Source of the DNA: Megaleporinus macrocephalus
Taxonomy: Eukaryota; Chordata; Actinopteri; Characiformes; Anostomidae
Length of the DNA stretch: 64,000 nt
NCBI GenBank assembly: GCA_021613375.1
Contig: CM038711.1
Coordinates: forward strand, 18,849,194-18,913,193
Direction of reading: 5' to 3'
The notes beneath the pieces were generated by a model. That model did no database searches, was not told where the DNA came from, and saw only the letters and a program-made list of their open reading frames with translations. The translations under genes and the position numbers were made by a program. Shown here piece by piece: positions 12,119-21,459 of this stretch (positions are counted from its first letter, which is position 1; each line of letters begins with the position of its first letter).

Positions 12119-12494
12119 TATTATTATCCTTTAAGAAGCGCAAGCTAGTAAAATATAAGACTTTATAAACACATTTTTAAATAATGCAAAATATCATTTA
12201 TTATTATTACAAAATTACCAGATATCATTATTTGTCAATATTGCACAACCCTACTCCCGAGTTGCATTGTCCACATCAGCAGTGATCTGCAAACTGTCAG
12301 CAGAGGTAAGATATAAGTGAAAAGTCTGTGCTCGCCACTCCCGTATGCTTTAGTTAGGGTTTTTAAGTGTAGCTGCTGTTTCATTATGTACATTGTAGTC
12401 GTCTATGTTTGTGCTTGTAGCATCACGGACACTCATGGAAAGCCTTTTGTGGAAAACTGATTGAATTCATTCAGACAATGAATAAAAGCTGCAC
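12119..12494. other. Intergenic gap next to the arrdc4 3' end
   Basis: AT-rich, with no gene or nameable repeat. It lies between the SINE tail and the likely arrdc4 poly(A) site. Confidence 0.4.
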
Positions 12495-12514
12495 GTGTGA
12501 TACTGAAAAACAAC

Positions 12515-12520
12515 TTTATT
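12515..12520 (-). other. arrdc4 polyadenylation signal (candidate)
   Basis: AATAAA on the minus strand, the only canonical hexamer I noticed in this orientation between the stop codon and this point. It is followed on the minus strand by sequence with TG-rich patches. Confidence 0.55.
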
Positions 12521-12652
12521 GAACTGTACAAAAATGAAGGTACAAAATTAAAATACCCTTTGGGTTTACGGTTTTTCAGAATAAGAAACTGCCATTCATT
12601 TAAATTCCATTATATCCAGGTATACAGTATACATTAATAATTTACACTTCAG

Positions 12653-12740
12653 ACCGTTCAAAACAGAATGCTGCTCACCAGATATTATTGTGATATTAAT
12701 GGTGATGCTTAGATAATAGTGGCATAAGACATAATACACT
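12653..12740 (-). repeat. Shared 88-bp repeat, copy 2, in the arrdc4 3' UTR
   Basis: The minus strand reads GTGTATTATGTCTTATGCC to TTTTGAACGGT. It matches 7970-8049 on the plus strand, with 8 extra bases here (an ATATCACA-like insertion). It would be transcribed in the arrdc4 mRNA. Confidence 0.8.
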
Positions 12741-13642
12741 TGAGGGGTGTAGTTCTGTTTATGGAATATACACCTGGACTTAAGTTAAGGCAGCAGTGGA
12801 GATTTGTAAACATTCTTAGATCATTATTAACATGCATCTTTCTTTTTTTGTTCTTGGCAAAGTGTGACCAGTGCTGTAGTGCAAAGTTTTAAGCAACCAC
12901 ATGCTCTGACAACCCCTATCATTTTTCACTCCTTTCAATTTCTGTCAATGCACCATGGAAATGCTTTCTTTTACACTCCAATACACCTGAGTATTGCAGT
13001 AAACATTGATGAGACAACATCAATGAGGCCTTTAAACTGAAAGACATAATCAGAAAATGCTAACAGCCAACTTAAAGCAAAGGGCAAAATATACATCACT
13101 GAAAGCAATGCAAAGGCCAATTCACATCTGTAAAGTGCTTTTTGATTTAGTGCTTCTATGTTTCATACAGATCACCTGAAGAGCAGCACCGGTGCGTAGC
13201 TAACATCATTCAACTGAACACAACAGGTATTCAAAGAAAACAAACAATCAGGAGGTGCATGGAAAGTGTGTTTTTGACAAAGACGGCAACTGAGCCACTG
13301 TCCGCTCCGGAACATTTCAGAATGTAAACAGAAATCCATGCTTTTGTTTGTGTTTGTATAACTACAGTGATTTTCACAGATCCCAGCTACAATAAACAGC
13401 TGTAGCCTATAAGCACATGAAAAATACACATTTCATAGTAGTGTAATTCACATTATCTTAGTTTCCATACAACAAGCATCATGTCTTGCTGACACCTGAA
13501 GGAATCCTAACTACTGTGCACCACAGTCATTCGTTACTGTGCAGCTGGTTGGTTTTCTTTGGTCTCCTCCAAATTAGAATAAGCAGAAAGTCACTTGTTA
13601 GTATCCTTGTTAGTTACAGCCATCACACACACACAATACTGA

Positions 13643-13669
13643 CTAACGTTCCAGTGGGTTTGGATCGAC
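13643..13669 (-). CDS. arrdc4: arrdc4 terminal coding exon (residues 395-402)
   Basis: After acceptor TTTCCTTTGCAG the frame gives VDPNPLER and a TAG stop, the expected ending after YSE in ARRDC proteins (YSEVDP). Only 8 codons are coding; the rest of the exon is 3' UTR. The 92-bp intron before it is easily missed by gene finders. Confidence 0.85.
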   Translation of the reverse strand, partial: VDPNPLER

Positions 13670-16600
13670 CTGCAAAGGAAAAAAACAGCCATGGATATCT
13701 AATGAAACAGAATTATATATGGATATGTATTAATATGAGAGCAGGTGGATAGAAGACTGACCTCTGAGTACAGTGGCGGTGGCTGGAAGCAAAACTCCTG
13801 AATGTAAGCAAAGGTCTCACCACCAAGCTGCCTCTCCAACTCAACCAACCAATGGGTGGTTGAGATAGCTGGATGATGCTGCTCAAACTCCATTTCTGAC
13901 ACAACTTCTGCATAGTTAGGTGGCGCTGAACAAGCAACAACAAAAAAAAAAAAAACTTGTTACATTTTTATGAGTTTAAACCAATTTAAGGAGGACCTGT
14001 GATGGATCTTAAGCAATCATAAGAGAGACAATGTGAGGTGAAATTCACAAATTATATTAGTTTTCAATAGCGACTGAAAAGCTCTGCACTCTGCTTTTGA
14101 CATGGCAAACCTGATGATGTACTAAGCAGAGTGTAGCTGTGTGGATTGCTTTTCAAGGTGAATTACATTCATTTCTGGCACACATTCAGCAATTACTTTT
14201 TAAAAAAACAAATCTCTGTGAAATGCTCTTCATTAAAAAGATCAAGCAATGTCAGAAAAATGTAATGAGTTTTACTTTTCTGTGTGACACAAATTGAAAA
14301 TAATGATCTGCCACAGTCTTCTTCATATCAAATGTTGGAACAAATAAACTTACAACTAAGGAAGGTTTATGGTTTTACATTTTTATGTGTTTATTAACAG
14401 TCATTAATTAAGACATAAACATCTTAAAACGTATAAGCTGCTATGTGATCTGTGATGAGTGACTTGTGGCATTCTTCTCCAGCAGTTCACGTTTTAGTAT
14501 TATACATGTCAGCAATTAATTTATACCCTTTAATAAACTAATTTAAAACAATAATAAACTCTTTATAAAGTTTGTCATAGGCTGTTTTCACACATGGTTC
14601 CTTTTCTAAAGCCCAAACCATTGTACCATTGTGTTTCTTTTATTTTTTATTTGTTTCTTATATTCAGTTGGTTTCACACTGCAACTGTTAAAATACCACA
14701 AATTCGACATAAAGTGATTCTTTATTTTTGTGAGAAATTTATAAAGGATACAAGTGCTCCGTTGGTCTGTCAATTTACATAGAACCACTGGTCACTGGTG
14801 CAGTATGTTCTGAGATCAAAATTAAAAGCACGGCTCTTCAAAATTAAAAGCATGGCTCTTCAAAATTAAAAGCATGGCTCTTCATTATTTTCTTGCTTGT
14901 CTGCCATTGTTAGCAGCGGCCTTATGTGAAAACAATACAGGTGTTTCCCCCTCATTTGCTGCGGACCATCACAGAAACACATTCTTGCCAGGAGCAAACT
15001 AAACTCTGGTTTGTGCCAGACTACGGTTCATTTGCCACTGACTAAAGTCAAACTAAAGAAAAGTGCAGAAAATCCCCACCAAACAAGTTAGGTGTGAAAC
15101 CACCCATCTTAAAAAGTGGTACTCAAATGTTTTACTTCCGTGGCAATGCTAGAGACCTACTATAGCAGTTATGATAGTGTGGTCAACAATACTTTGTTGT
15201 TGTGCATTAAAAAAAAACAGGTTAAATCTATTTTCCACTTTTCATTTGATTTCAATTAAAAAAAACTACTTGTGGATAAAATGGCAAATATTCTGTTTGG
15301 GTAAGATTAAAATGACCTAACAGCACCTTGGCATGACAAAATTCCACTGTGAACTCGAAGTCAACTCTGCGCCAGAGCTTGTGTAATGTGGCATAGTAAA
15401 CTAGTCATGACGCAAAGTACATTTTAATTTATTTCATGCCTCCAGTCTTACCTTCAGGTGTGTCTGGGAGGGTGAAGGGGAGCCAGCCTGTGCTGAACCT
15501 ACTGATCACGCTAAGGCTGCGACTGCCAAAGCCGCTGTAGGGAGTAGTGCCAATCACAATGGGTAGCTCCACTTTCAGTTTCTTGGCACCTGGTATCTGA
15601 ACTATAACCTTGGAAAAAAGTACAACAACAGAAACACAGATAGCATTGCATTTAGACTAGGAACGGAGATCTTTGGCCTTGTTTGACAATATCAGTAAAA
15701 CAAAATAAAAAAAAATCATTTTTCGTCTCCATTTCTCTCATATGCTCTTATATGTATCTTTGGTACGTCCTATTTTATTCTAAAAATGACATCAATCAGT
15801 CATGGCTTGCTTAATTGAATTGTAAGGCACTTAACTGGTTACTAATTATTAAGTAACTAAAAGGTTTTTCGCATGAAGTAAACAGTTTAACTAAATGCAA
15901 CTCCTTAAACATCCACATTATAAGACTTAGTATTTGGTAACTACAGGGAAGAGGAGTCACGGTAAGTCTGTGAATGTTAGGCAATTCAGCACAGTAGCAG
16001 TTTTCAAAAATGCCACGGTACGTGCAACCTACTGAGAATCAAATATTAAATTTACTCACAGCTAAGAAGTATTCCACTTTCAGAATGTCGGAATTAAGGA
16101 TGGATGGAGAGACTGGAGGTATCTTTAGTGTTTTTCGATTCCAGGTGTCTGAGCAGCCCGACGGGATGTGATTACCTCTCACACTGGCAACCACTTGCTT
16201 GTGTCTTATAGTTTTTCCTCTGGCTTTGTACGTCTGGATCTGGTATATTACAGCTTTAGGCATGACCAGTCTGGAGGAGTAGTTCTCTATTTCTGCGCAG
16301 ATTGGAACTGATTCACCTGAAAGGGACATCAAAGCAGAAGCTATTTCATTTAGATATATTTGGGTTTGTACAGTCATGCACAGTATCATAAAGAGCTTTA
16401 CCTGCTAATCTACTTTGGTGCAACAAGTGCAAAATTGAAAGCGTTAAATTGAGGGGGCTTAAAGATTAATAATCAAGTCATGATTATACCACTTCCGAAA
16501 GAGGTGAGTAGAATTATTAGTACTTCACCATACAGCTACACAATATATCATTTGGTAATTGTTGCTGTGATAATGAAATACACACATCGTGTTTGGTAAT

Positions 16601-19600
16601 GAGCCTGCAAACAGTATTTTTATGTGTCCTAACCAATCACAGTTCCAGATTAAGGGTTTGCACCTTAGTAGTCAATTAAGTCTTTAGTCTTTATCACTTA
16701 TCAAATACTAAGATCATTGTTGGGTGTTTGTCTTGTTTGTATCCTGGGAAGAATGAAAAAAATATGGATAAGCAATTTAGTGTTACACTTATTTCATGTT
16801 TTAACAGCACTGTAAAATGTGATGAATTCATTTGCATTTAGAGGGAAGTTTATTACAATTCAAAATGAAACTTATTATTGGCATTACTGTTAAGTAGGCA
16901 AGCTTACATTACCTAAGTGCAGATACAGTATATATATATATATCTATGTTGACACATGATGTCATCAGTAAAAAATGTTGGACTGTGAGGATCTGTGGCT
17001 TGCCATAGGACATAACTCTACTACTGATTTCTCTCAGCTATTTAAATAATATAAGATGGAATAAAGGTATTCCTCTGCATGCTGATACATTTTTGTGCAA
17101 TATCAGTGTTGTCACCTAAAAAGGTTACAGCCCTACATTTATGTATTTGGTTTATTTTCTGTATACTTTCCTTAACTGACAAATAACTCTTGATGCTTGA
17201 ATATCAGTAGGAACGCACATCCCAATTCCAGTTAAGTATTTAACTGGTTTAATAGTTGGGTATTTAACAAAGGTTTAACTGGCAAATAACTCTTATGGAT
17301 GCTTGAATATCAGTAGGACTGCTGATCCCAATTCCAGTTGAGTATTTCTTGGGGTGAGAGGGTCAACACAATGTGGTCAACAAATTGCTAGTCAACATCT
17401 AAACATTTGCAATTTGAAGTAACACAGTAATAATAGTATTTATTGTGCTGCTGTAATGTCCAATTTCCCTATAAGCCACCATGCAAACCAAAATCACACT
17501 TTCAATGCAAGTTGCAGAGACATTGTTTACAGTGCAATAAAGCCCTGTAAGCCCTGTGAACCATGTAAGTCTGCTCCTGACTAGCATGATGCAAACGTTA
17601 AGTGAATCCAGGGGTGACATAAATGTGATAAATGTGTGCATGAGTGTCATAAGAAGGTGCAGTGCAATCTACTACCTCACTGAACTTCCAATCCTCATCT
17701 GAGTATACGGTAGCACCTACATCATCATAATGTGTTAGCATGAATGTCACTGCATATGCAATCTGACAGTTAAGACTGCAGTGCATATGAAAAATCAGAC
17801 CTTTGGTGTCTGACCACGACTTGAACTGACATTAAACATTAACTACGCACACCATATAATAAAGCATGATCAGCAGCCTACCTTTAGGCTTAGATGGCAA
17901 GTTTCCCACATACTTGGTAGCAAAAATGAAAAAGGCCAGAATCTGCCAGTGGAACATGAATGAGGAGAATCACACTTTTCCTGGATTTTTCTTACCATTG
18001 CTGTAACCCCTTCGCTCAATGTTGACATTCAGGGAGATGGGGCCTGAGGCAAAGATCCAGCAGCCAATTGTCTTCTCGTTACTTTCTGACACAGGACACT
18101 GAACAACAACAGGTCACAGTGAACCAAAGCTACCAAATATTTGCAAATAATTGCATTACAGTCTGAAATCACTTGCTGTATTAACATGTCTTTTAGATGT
18201 TAATTCAAGTCTTTAGATTTTTAGGAAACAGATATTATTAAATAATAAACCATACAATGTAAATATGTTTTTACACTATTTTTATTATTATCTTCCTTGA
18301 GATAATAAGCGTCTCTGTGTCACACAGCTTTTTTAGTCGTTTTTGAGTCTTTGACAATGCTGTTCATCATTCTGGACACATCTAACGTCTCATTTTTTAA
18401 CAGCTTTCTTACCAACTATTTCAAATGTTAAACATTGTGTTGAATAAGCATATTAAAATAACTGTAAACCTGTGTCTACATTTAACAGCAGTTGCATTTT
18501 AAATTGGTTGGATATATATAATTTAATAATTTAATAAAAGTAATAAACATACATTGATTAATATACAATGTATTGAACATTGTCAATATTCCCTGGTATA
18601 TGGATTCAGCATATCACTTTTACATAAATCCCATTTATTCTCCAGTGTGTTAATTTGATTCATACAGTCTCTTACAAAAACTTACAATCAAAATGAGTGC
18701 TGTCTGTATTGAATCCATTCGTTTTTGACAGATGTTACTTATTGCATTTTTCCACCTCCTCTTTCATTCTGGTTAATCTTCATCTCATCTGTTAGTCTCT
18801 GAACTCTGTGAGCAGAACTCTGTGGACTCTGGGGTCTTTCTGGTCTCAAGTTTTACCCATGGCTTGCAACACCTCTAGAATCATGCTGGTGTATTCTTTA
18901 CTTTAAGGCATTCTAACACATCCAGAACAGTGACCCTGGTCTGTTCAACTGATTTTCTAAAAGTATTGTTTAGTCTGGCACTACTGTGGTCTTGGCGTTG
19001 CTGAGCCCACTAGTGCATTATTGCTTCTAACAAATGTTCCAAACACTTTATTTTACTTCAATGTATTCAGATGTTTCAGCCCTATAACTGTCTGTTATGC
19101 AGGCCTGGACATTTCTTTTGTCCAGTAACACATACAAATTGATTTTGCTAGCTGAAACAGCTAAGAAGCAAACTGTTTACCCCTAAAACTGGACTGATGT
19201 GTAAACCTGGACTAACTGATGCACTTTCCACACAGCGAGCCCAATATGGCCACATCCTCAAAGATTATTTCACAGTAAATCACAATTTTAAATGGCTCTG
19301 AAACAAAAGCAATAACACGATACACAATGAGTGATAGAAAAGCAGCACACGCAGAAACTGCACAGTAAAATCCAAAGTCAGCAGGAATTTCAGTGCGTGT
19401 TTTTTTGTTCTGGCATGCTCACCACAAGTTCTGGAGAGTTGACATCAACATGGCTGATAATAAGAAGTTCTCTGCAAACATGTTGGTCATGATGGAGTGG
19501 TCTCTGCAGAATAGCCTTCACCGAATAGCAAACACTGCCATGCTTTCCAGTGAAAGAAGAAACAAGGGGCCTGCAACACAATACCAGATGTCTGAGTACA

Positions 19601-20183
19601 GAATTTTGATGGGATGTGATCTTTACTTCATGTTAGATAAGCAGTTTAATATGTGTAGCTCTTGTGAGTAGCAATTAATCCATCACCGAAAACAACTAGT
19701 GAGCTGTCATGTATCGAGCCGTGATGTGAACCCAATGGGTCAGAAATACCTTTGAGGCAGCTCCAATTCAAAGGGTATTTCATGGCGTCCTGCTTCAAGA
19801 CTGAGGCCTTCATGACCTGGTTAGAAATAAAAACTTGCTTATAAAAATACCTAATTAACAACTGTCTAGCTTATCTGATCCAGTTTATATGACATACCTG
19901 TTGCTTCTAGAAGTGTTTTTGACAGGCAGAGATATTCCCTTTCTTCTCCACAATGGGATAAAAATGCAGTTGGGACAAGGTTAAGAGCACCAGAAGGTTG
20001 GTTTCGTGAGCCATCAATCCAGTCAACTCGCCCACATCCTGTAGCGTACACTTGGATGGCTTTGACTGTGATAGGTGCTGAAAGTTCGATCAAAACATGC
20101 CCAGACACAACCTCCCCAGAGCAGTACCCGTTCCCTTGGTCGTTGTCAAATAGTAAGCCCAACATTTTCACTTTGTCAGCCAT
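13643..20183 (-). CDS. arrdc4: Arrestin domain-containing protein 4 (alpha-arrestin), complete
   Basis: Alpha-arrestin adaptor that bridges membrane cargo to NEDD4-family ubiquitin ligases on plasma and endosomal membranes. Coding exons on the minus strand: 20183-19898, 19816-19750, 19570-19423, 18098-17996, 16316-16060, 15608-15452, 13925-13762, 13669-13643. All introns are GT-AG and frames join without a stop to give 402 residues (human paralogues are about 390-420). Residues 1-165 form the N-arrestin fold (YCSGEVVSGHV, SSFTGKHGS) and about 170-310 the C-arrestin fold (GCWIFASGPISL, AEIENYSSRL, TLKIPPVSPSIL). The tail has PPNY (341-344) and PPLY (389-392), the NEDD4-binding motifs. SSFTGKHGS, VRGNHIPSG, IPGAKKL and APPNYAEVVSE fit ARRDC4 best, with ARRDC2/3 and TXNIP next. 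TXNIP's thioredoxin-binding cysteine is not at the equivalent place. The start is supported by alignment and an upstream in-frame TGA in the candidate leader exon. Orthology is judged from memory. Confidence 0.88.
13762..13925 (-). CDS. arrdc4: arrdc4 coding exon 7 (residues 340-394), both PPxY motifs
   Basis: 164 bases between acceptor TTGTTCAG and donor GTCAGT. It encodes APPNYAEVVSE, then a variable stretch, then FAYIQEFCFQPPPLYSE. These hold PPNY and PPLY, the two WW-domain ligands. Reading on into the intron would add an unrelated tail, so splicing to 13669 is preferred. Confidence 0.9.
14580..15104. mobile_element. Probable hAT-type MITE in an arrdc4 intron
   Basis: The left end (GGCTGTTTTCACACATGGTT) and the reverse complement of the right end (GGGTGGTTTCACACCTAACT) form imperfect inverted repeats about 525 bp apart, with AAACCA/TGGTTT-type motifs inside. 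This style is common for non-autonomous hAT elements in fish. No clear target-site duplication. It sits between the sixth and seventh coding exons. Confidence 0.45.
14818..14883. repeat. Three 22-bp tandem copies
   Basis: Unit AAAATTAAAAGCATGGCTCTT plus C, repeated three times head to tail. The first copy differs by one base (CACGG for CATGG). It lies inside the probable MITE in the intron. Confidence 0.9.
15452..15608 (-). CDS. arrdc4: arrdc4 coding exon 6 (residues 288-339)
   Basis: 157 bases between acceptor TTTCCAAG and donor GTAAGA. It encodes IPGAKKLKVELPIVIG (last C-arrestin strands) and GFGSRS, then LPDTPE before the first PPxY. Phase 1 end. Confidence 0.9.
16060..16316 (-). CDS. arrdc4: arrdc4 coding exon 5 (residues 202-287)
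   Basis: The longest coding exon (257 bases), between acceptor CCTTTCAG and donor GTGAGT. It encodes GESVPICAEIENYSSRL, VRGNHIPSG and TLKIPPVSPSIL, the bulk of the C-arrestin fold. It forms the longest continuous arrestin frame in the window and reads through both splice sites if unspliced. Confidence 0.92.
17174..17347. repeat. Tandem duplication, about 70-bp blocks 103 bp apart, in an intron
   Basis: AACTGACAAATAACTCTT to CCAGTTAAGTATTT (17174-17241) recurs at 17277-17347 with a few changes. Period about 103 bp, with TATTTAAC-type filler between. It is a local duplication in the intron between the fourth and fifth coding exons. Confidence 0.8.
17996..18098 (-). CDS. arrdc4: arrdc4 coding exon 4 (residues 168-201)
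   Basis: A 103-base exon between acceptor GTTCAG and donor GTAAGA. It encodes GCWIFASGPISL and IERRGYSN, the first strands of the C-arrestin fold. Phase 1 end. Confidence 0.9.
18130..19400. other. arrdc4 intron between coding exons 3 and 4
   Basis: About 1.3 kb of intronic DNA. I see no second gene or nameable repeat. Confidence 0.5.
19423..19570 (-). CDS. arrdc4: arrdc4 coding exon 3 (residues 118-167)
   Basis: A 148-base exon after acceptor TTGCAG and before donor GTGAGC. It encodes SSFTGKHGSVCYSVKA and RELLIISHVDVNSPELV, the end of the N-arrestin fold and the linker. Phase 0 end. The TGKHGS and SHVDVN forms favour ARRDC4 over its paralogues. Confidence 0.9.
19750..19816 (-). CDS. arrdc4: arrdc4 coding exon 2 (residues 96-118)
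   Basis: A 67-base exon between acceptor CTAACCAG and donor GTATTT. In frame it reads GHEGLSLEAGRHEIPFELEL, the RHE-(F)-FELP block of alpha-arrestins. A longer open frame through this region is a different reading frame and is not the protein. It ends in phase 2. Confidence 0.88.
19898..20183 (-). CDS. arrdc4: arrdc4 coding exon 1 (residues 1-95)
   Basis: Opens with ATGGCTGAC after a good acceptor (TTTTTATCTACAG, AG at 20196-20195) and 11 bases of leader. It encodes the first strands of the N-arrestin fold, with YCSGEVVSGHV near residues 20-30. It ends at CAACAG before donor GTATGT, phase 1. Intron after it: 81 bp. Confidence 0.88.
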
Positions 20184-20194
20184 CCCTGGGTTAA

Positions 20195-21047
20195 CTGTAG
20201 ATAAAAAGAGAGCTGTTAAAGGTGGAAAGATTGCAACATGTCTTTGAAAGTCTTCTTCTAACAAGCATGGCACATATAAGTGCTAGTCTGCTTGTGTGTT
20301 TTTATGTGTGTGTGTTTGTAGCGTGAGGGGTGGGTTTAGAAACCCATTCATAAACATAAAAATTATAATTATGGTTAAGGTTTGCGTCCTCCAGGCAATG
20401 TCGCTAGGAAATGAATGTAAGTCTATGTAATGGACCGACAAGTCATAGAAACAAACATGATTGTATGTGTGCTGGGGGTGTGTTGGTGTTCTTAAATCAT
20501 TATTTTTAAGTAAACCACATAACTTAAAACTGTCCAATAGAAATGCCCCTGAGCTCTCCTCCTACTGTATAGCCCTGCCTCAGGGTAAAGTGCTCTGGCA
20601 AGCTGCTTTGTGAAGAATTCCAACTCGTCCCAGAAGAAATGCCGATAGAAGGTTCAGTTCAGTTCTAACTAACAAAGAACCGAGTACCCGATTCAGTGAT
20701 TCACTGATTCACAAATCACCTCCAGTTTATCTTTCGTTTATCTTGTGATTTCAATGCGGGTTTAAATGTGAATGATTATTGACATATGAGTGTCTTATTA
20801 GTAGTCTTCAGGCTGCAGTGCGGTCGTACACACTGTGTAGACGCTAAAAAATGTTCGATTCAGTTGGACTTGTGAATCGGTTCAGAAAAGTCATGCGTTC
20901 ACGAGCCAAAAAGTTCTTCTAAAGTAAATATAAAAACCTAAAGCTCAACCAAAACGACATTCTTCACCTCTGAATTTTTAAATTTTCTTCTGTTTGCCTC
21001 GCAAAGTTAAAACCATCACTGAAATCAAAGTTCCTGACCATACTCAC
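20195..21047 (-). other. arrdc4 first intron (inferred), with repeat debris
   Basis: Runs from a strong donor (GTGAGTATGG) at 21047 to the acceptor before the start codon. Positions 20300-20490, read on the minus strand, resemble a widespread fish repeat (ATTACATAGACTTACATTC and neighbouring CCTTAACC). 20690-20890 holds several GATTCA/TGAATC motifs on both strands, as in decayed inverted-repeat transposons. Both repeat calls are tentative. Confidence 0.5.
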
Positions 21048-21260
21048 CAAAACAGCCTGCTCCCAAAACTCTGCAGGCAGCCACTCATCCGCTCCAGTAA
21101 GCTCTCGGGTGTTCAGTGCGTGTTTCTTTCTGTGAGAATACTGAAGAAAACTCTTGAATTATTACGAAAAGCGAACTTTTTCATGTTGGAGCGTCTTCTC
21201 CTGCGTAACGTCTGTCAGACACACGTTCCTTTTTCGCCACGCCCAGAAAAACACAAACTT
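21048..21260 (-). other. arrdc4 5' non-coding exon (candidate)
   Basis: The minus strand ends at GGCTGTTTTG followed by GTGAGTATGG, a near-perfect donor. Joining it to the acceptor at 20195 gives a leader in which the arrdc4 ATG has an in-frame TGA upstream (21087-21085), so no longer protein is possible by this route. A separate short upstream ORF begins with ATG at 21088-21086. The 5' end is not visible; 21260 is a guess below the promoter motifs. Confidence 0.5.
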
Positions 21261-21281
21261 CTGACTGGATGTGTTTTTAGA

Positions 21282-21443
21282 GGCGGGGTTAAAGTGTAGT
21301 AGTTCGGTGATTGGTCAAAAGAATCTCTTTTCGCTGATATCACAAGCACGTGCACGGGCAGTGGAGTATTTACCAACAGGCATGATCTACTGATACGCTC
21401 CAATCACAGAGCAGTACGAACGCGTGTACAGCTCTGTGATTGG
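21282..21443 (-). promoter_or_regulatory. arrdc4 promoter (candidate): GC box, three CCAAT boxes, E-box
   Basis: Within about 160 bp upstream of the candidate leader lie GGCGGGG (21282-21288), an ATTGG (21310-21314), an E-box CACGTG (21347-21352), a CCAAT on the plus strand (21400-21404) and another ATTGG (21439-21443). CCAAT boxes bind NF-Y. In mammals the TXNIP and ARRDC4 genes are glucose-induced through CACGTG-type carbohydrate response elements bound by MondoA/ChREBP with Mlx, and TXNIP also uses NF-Y sites. On the minus strand the E-box is preceded 5 bases away by CACTGC, a poor match to a second half-site. The region is also richer in CpG than its surroundings. Confidence 0.55.
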
Positions 21444-21459
21444 CCGGCCTCTGGCGCAC

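Larger units (their letters stand above)
12495..13642 (-). other. arrdc4 3' UTR (inferred)
   Basis: After the TAG stop at 13645-13643 the transcript should run to the first good polyadenylation signal, an AATAAA on the minus strand at 12520-12515, with cleavage expected about 15-25 bases further, near 12495. This gives a 3' UTR of about 1.15 kb. It contains the shared 88-bp repeat (12653-12740). The end point is inferred from sequence, not from transcripts. Confidence 0.6.

Noticed and set aside
13699..13943. Arrestin C-terminus reading on past YSE into the following intron
   Set aside because: A GTCAGT donor lies at the end of YSE, and a short downstream exon gives the family-typical VDPNP ending.
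14818..14883. CRISPR-like array
   Set aside because: The repeats are directly adjacent without spacers in a vertebrate intron; this is a tandem repeat.
19646..19861. 71-codon minus-strand frame over coding exon 2
   Set aside because: It is in the wrong frame. The spliced frame gives the conserved GRHE-FELELP block instead.
13643..20183. Assignment as TXNIP
   Set aside because: VRGNHI and PGAKK resemble TXNIP, but the redox cysteines are not in place and the tail (APPNYAEVVSE, PPPLYSEVDP) fits ARRDC4.
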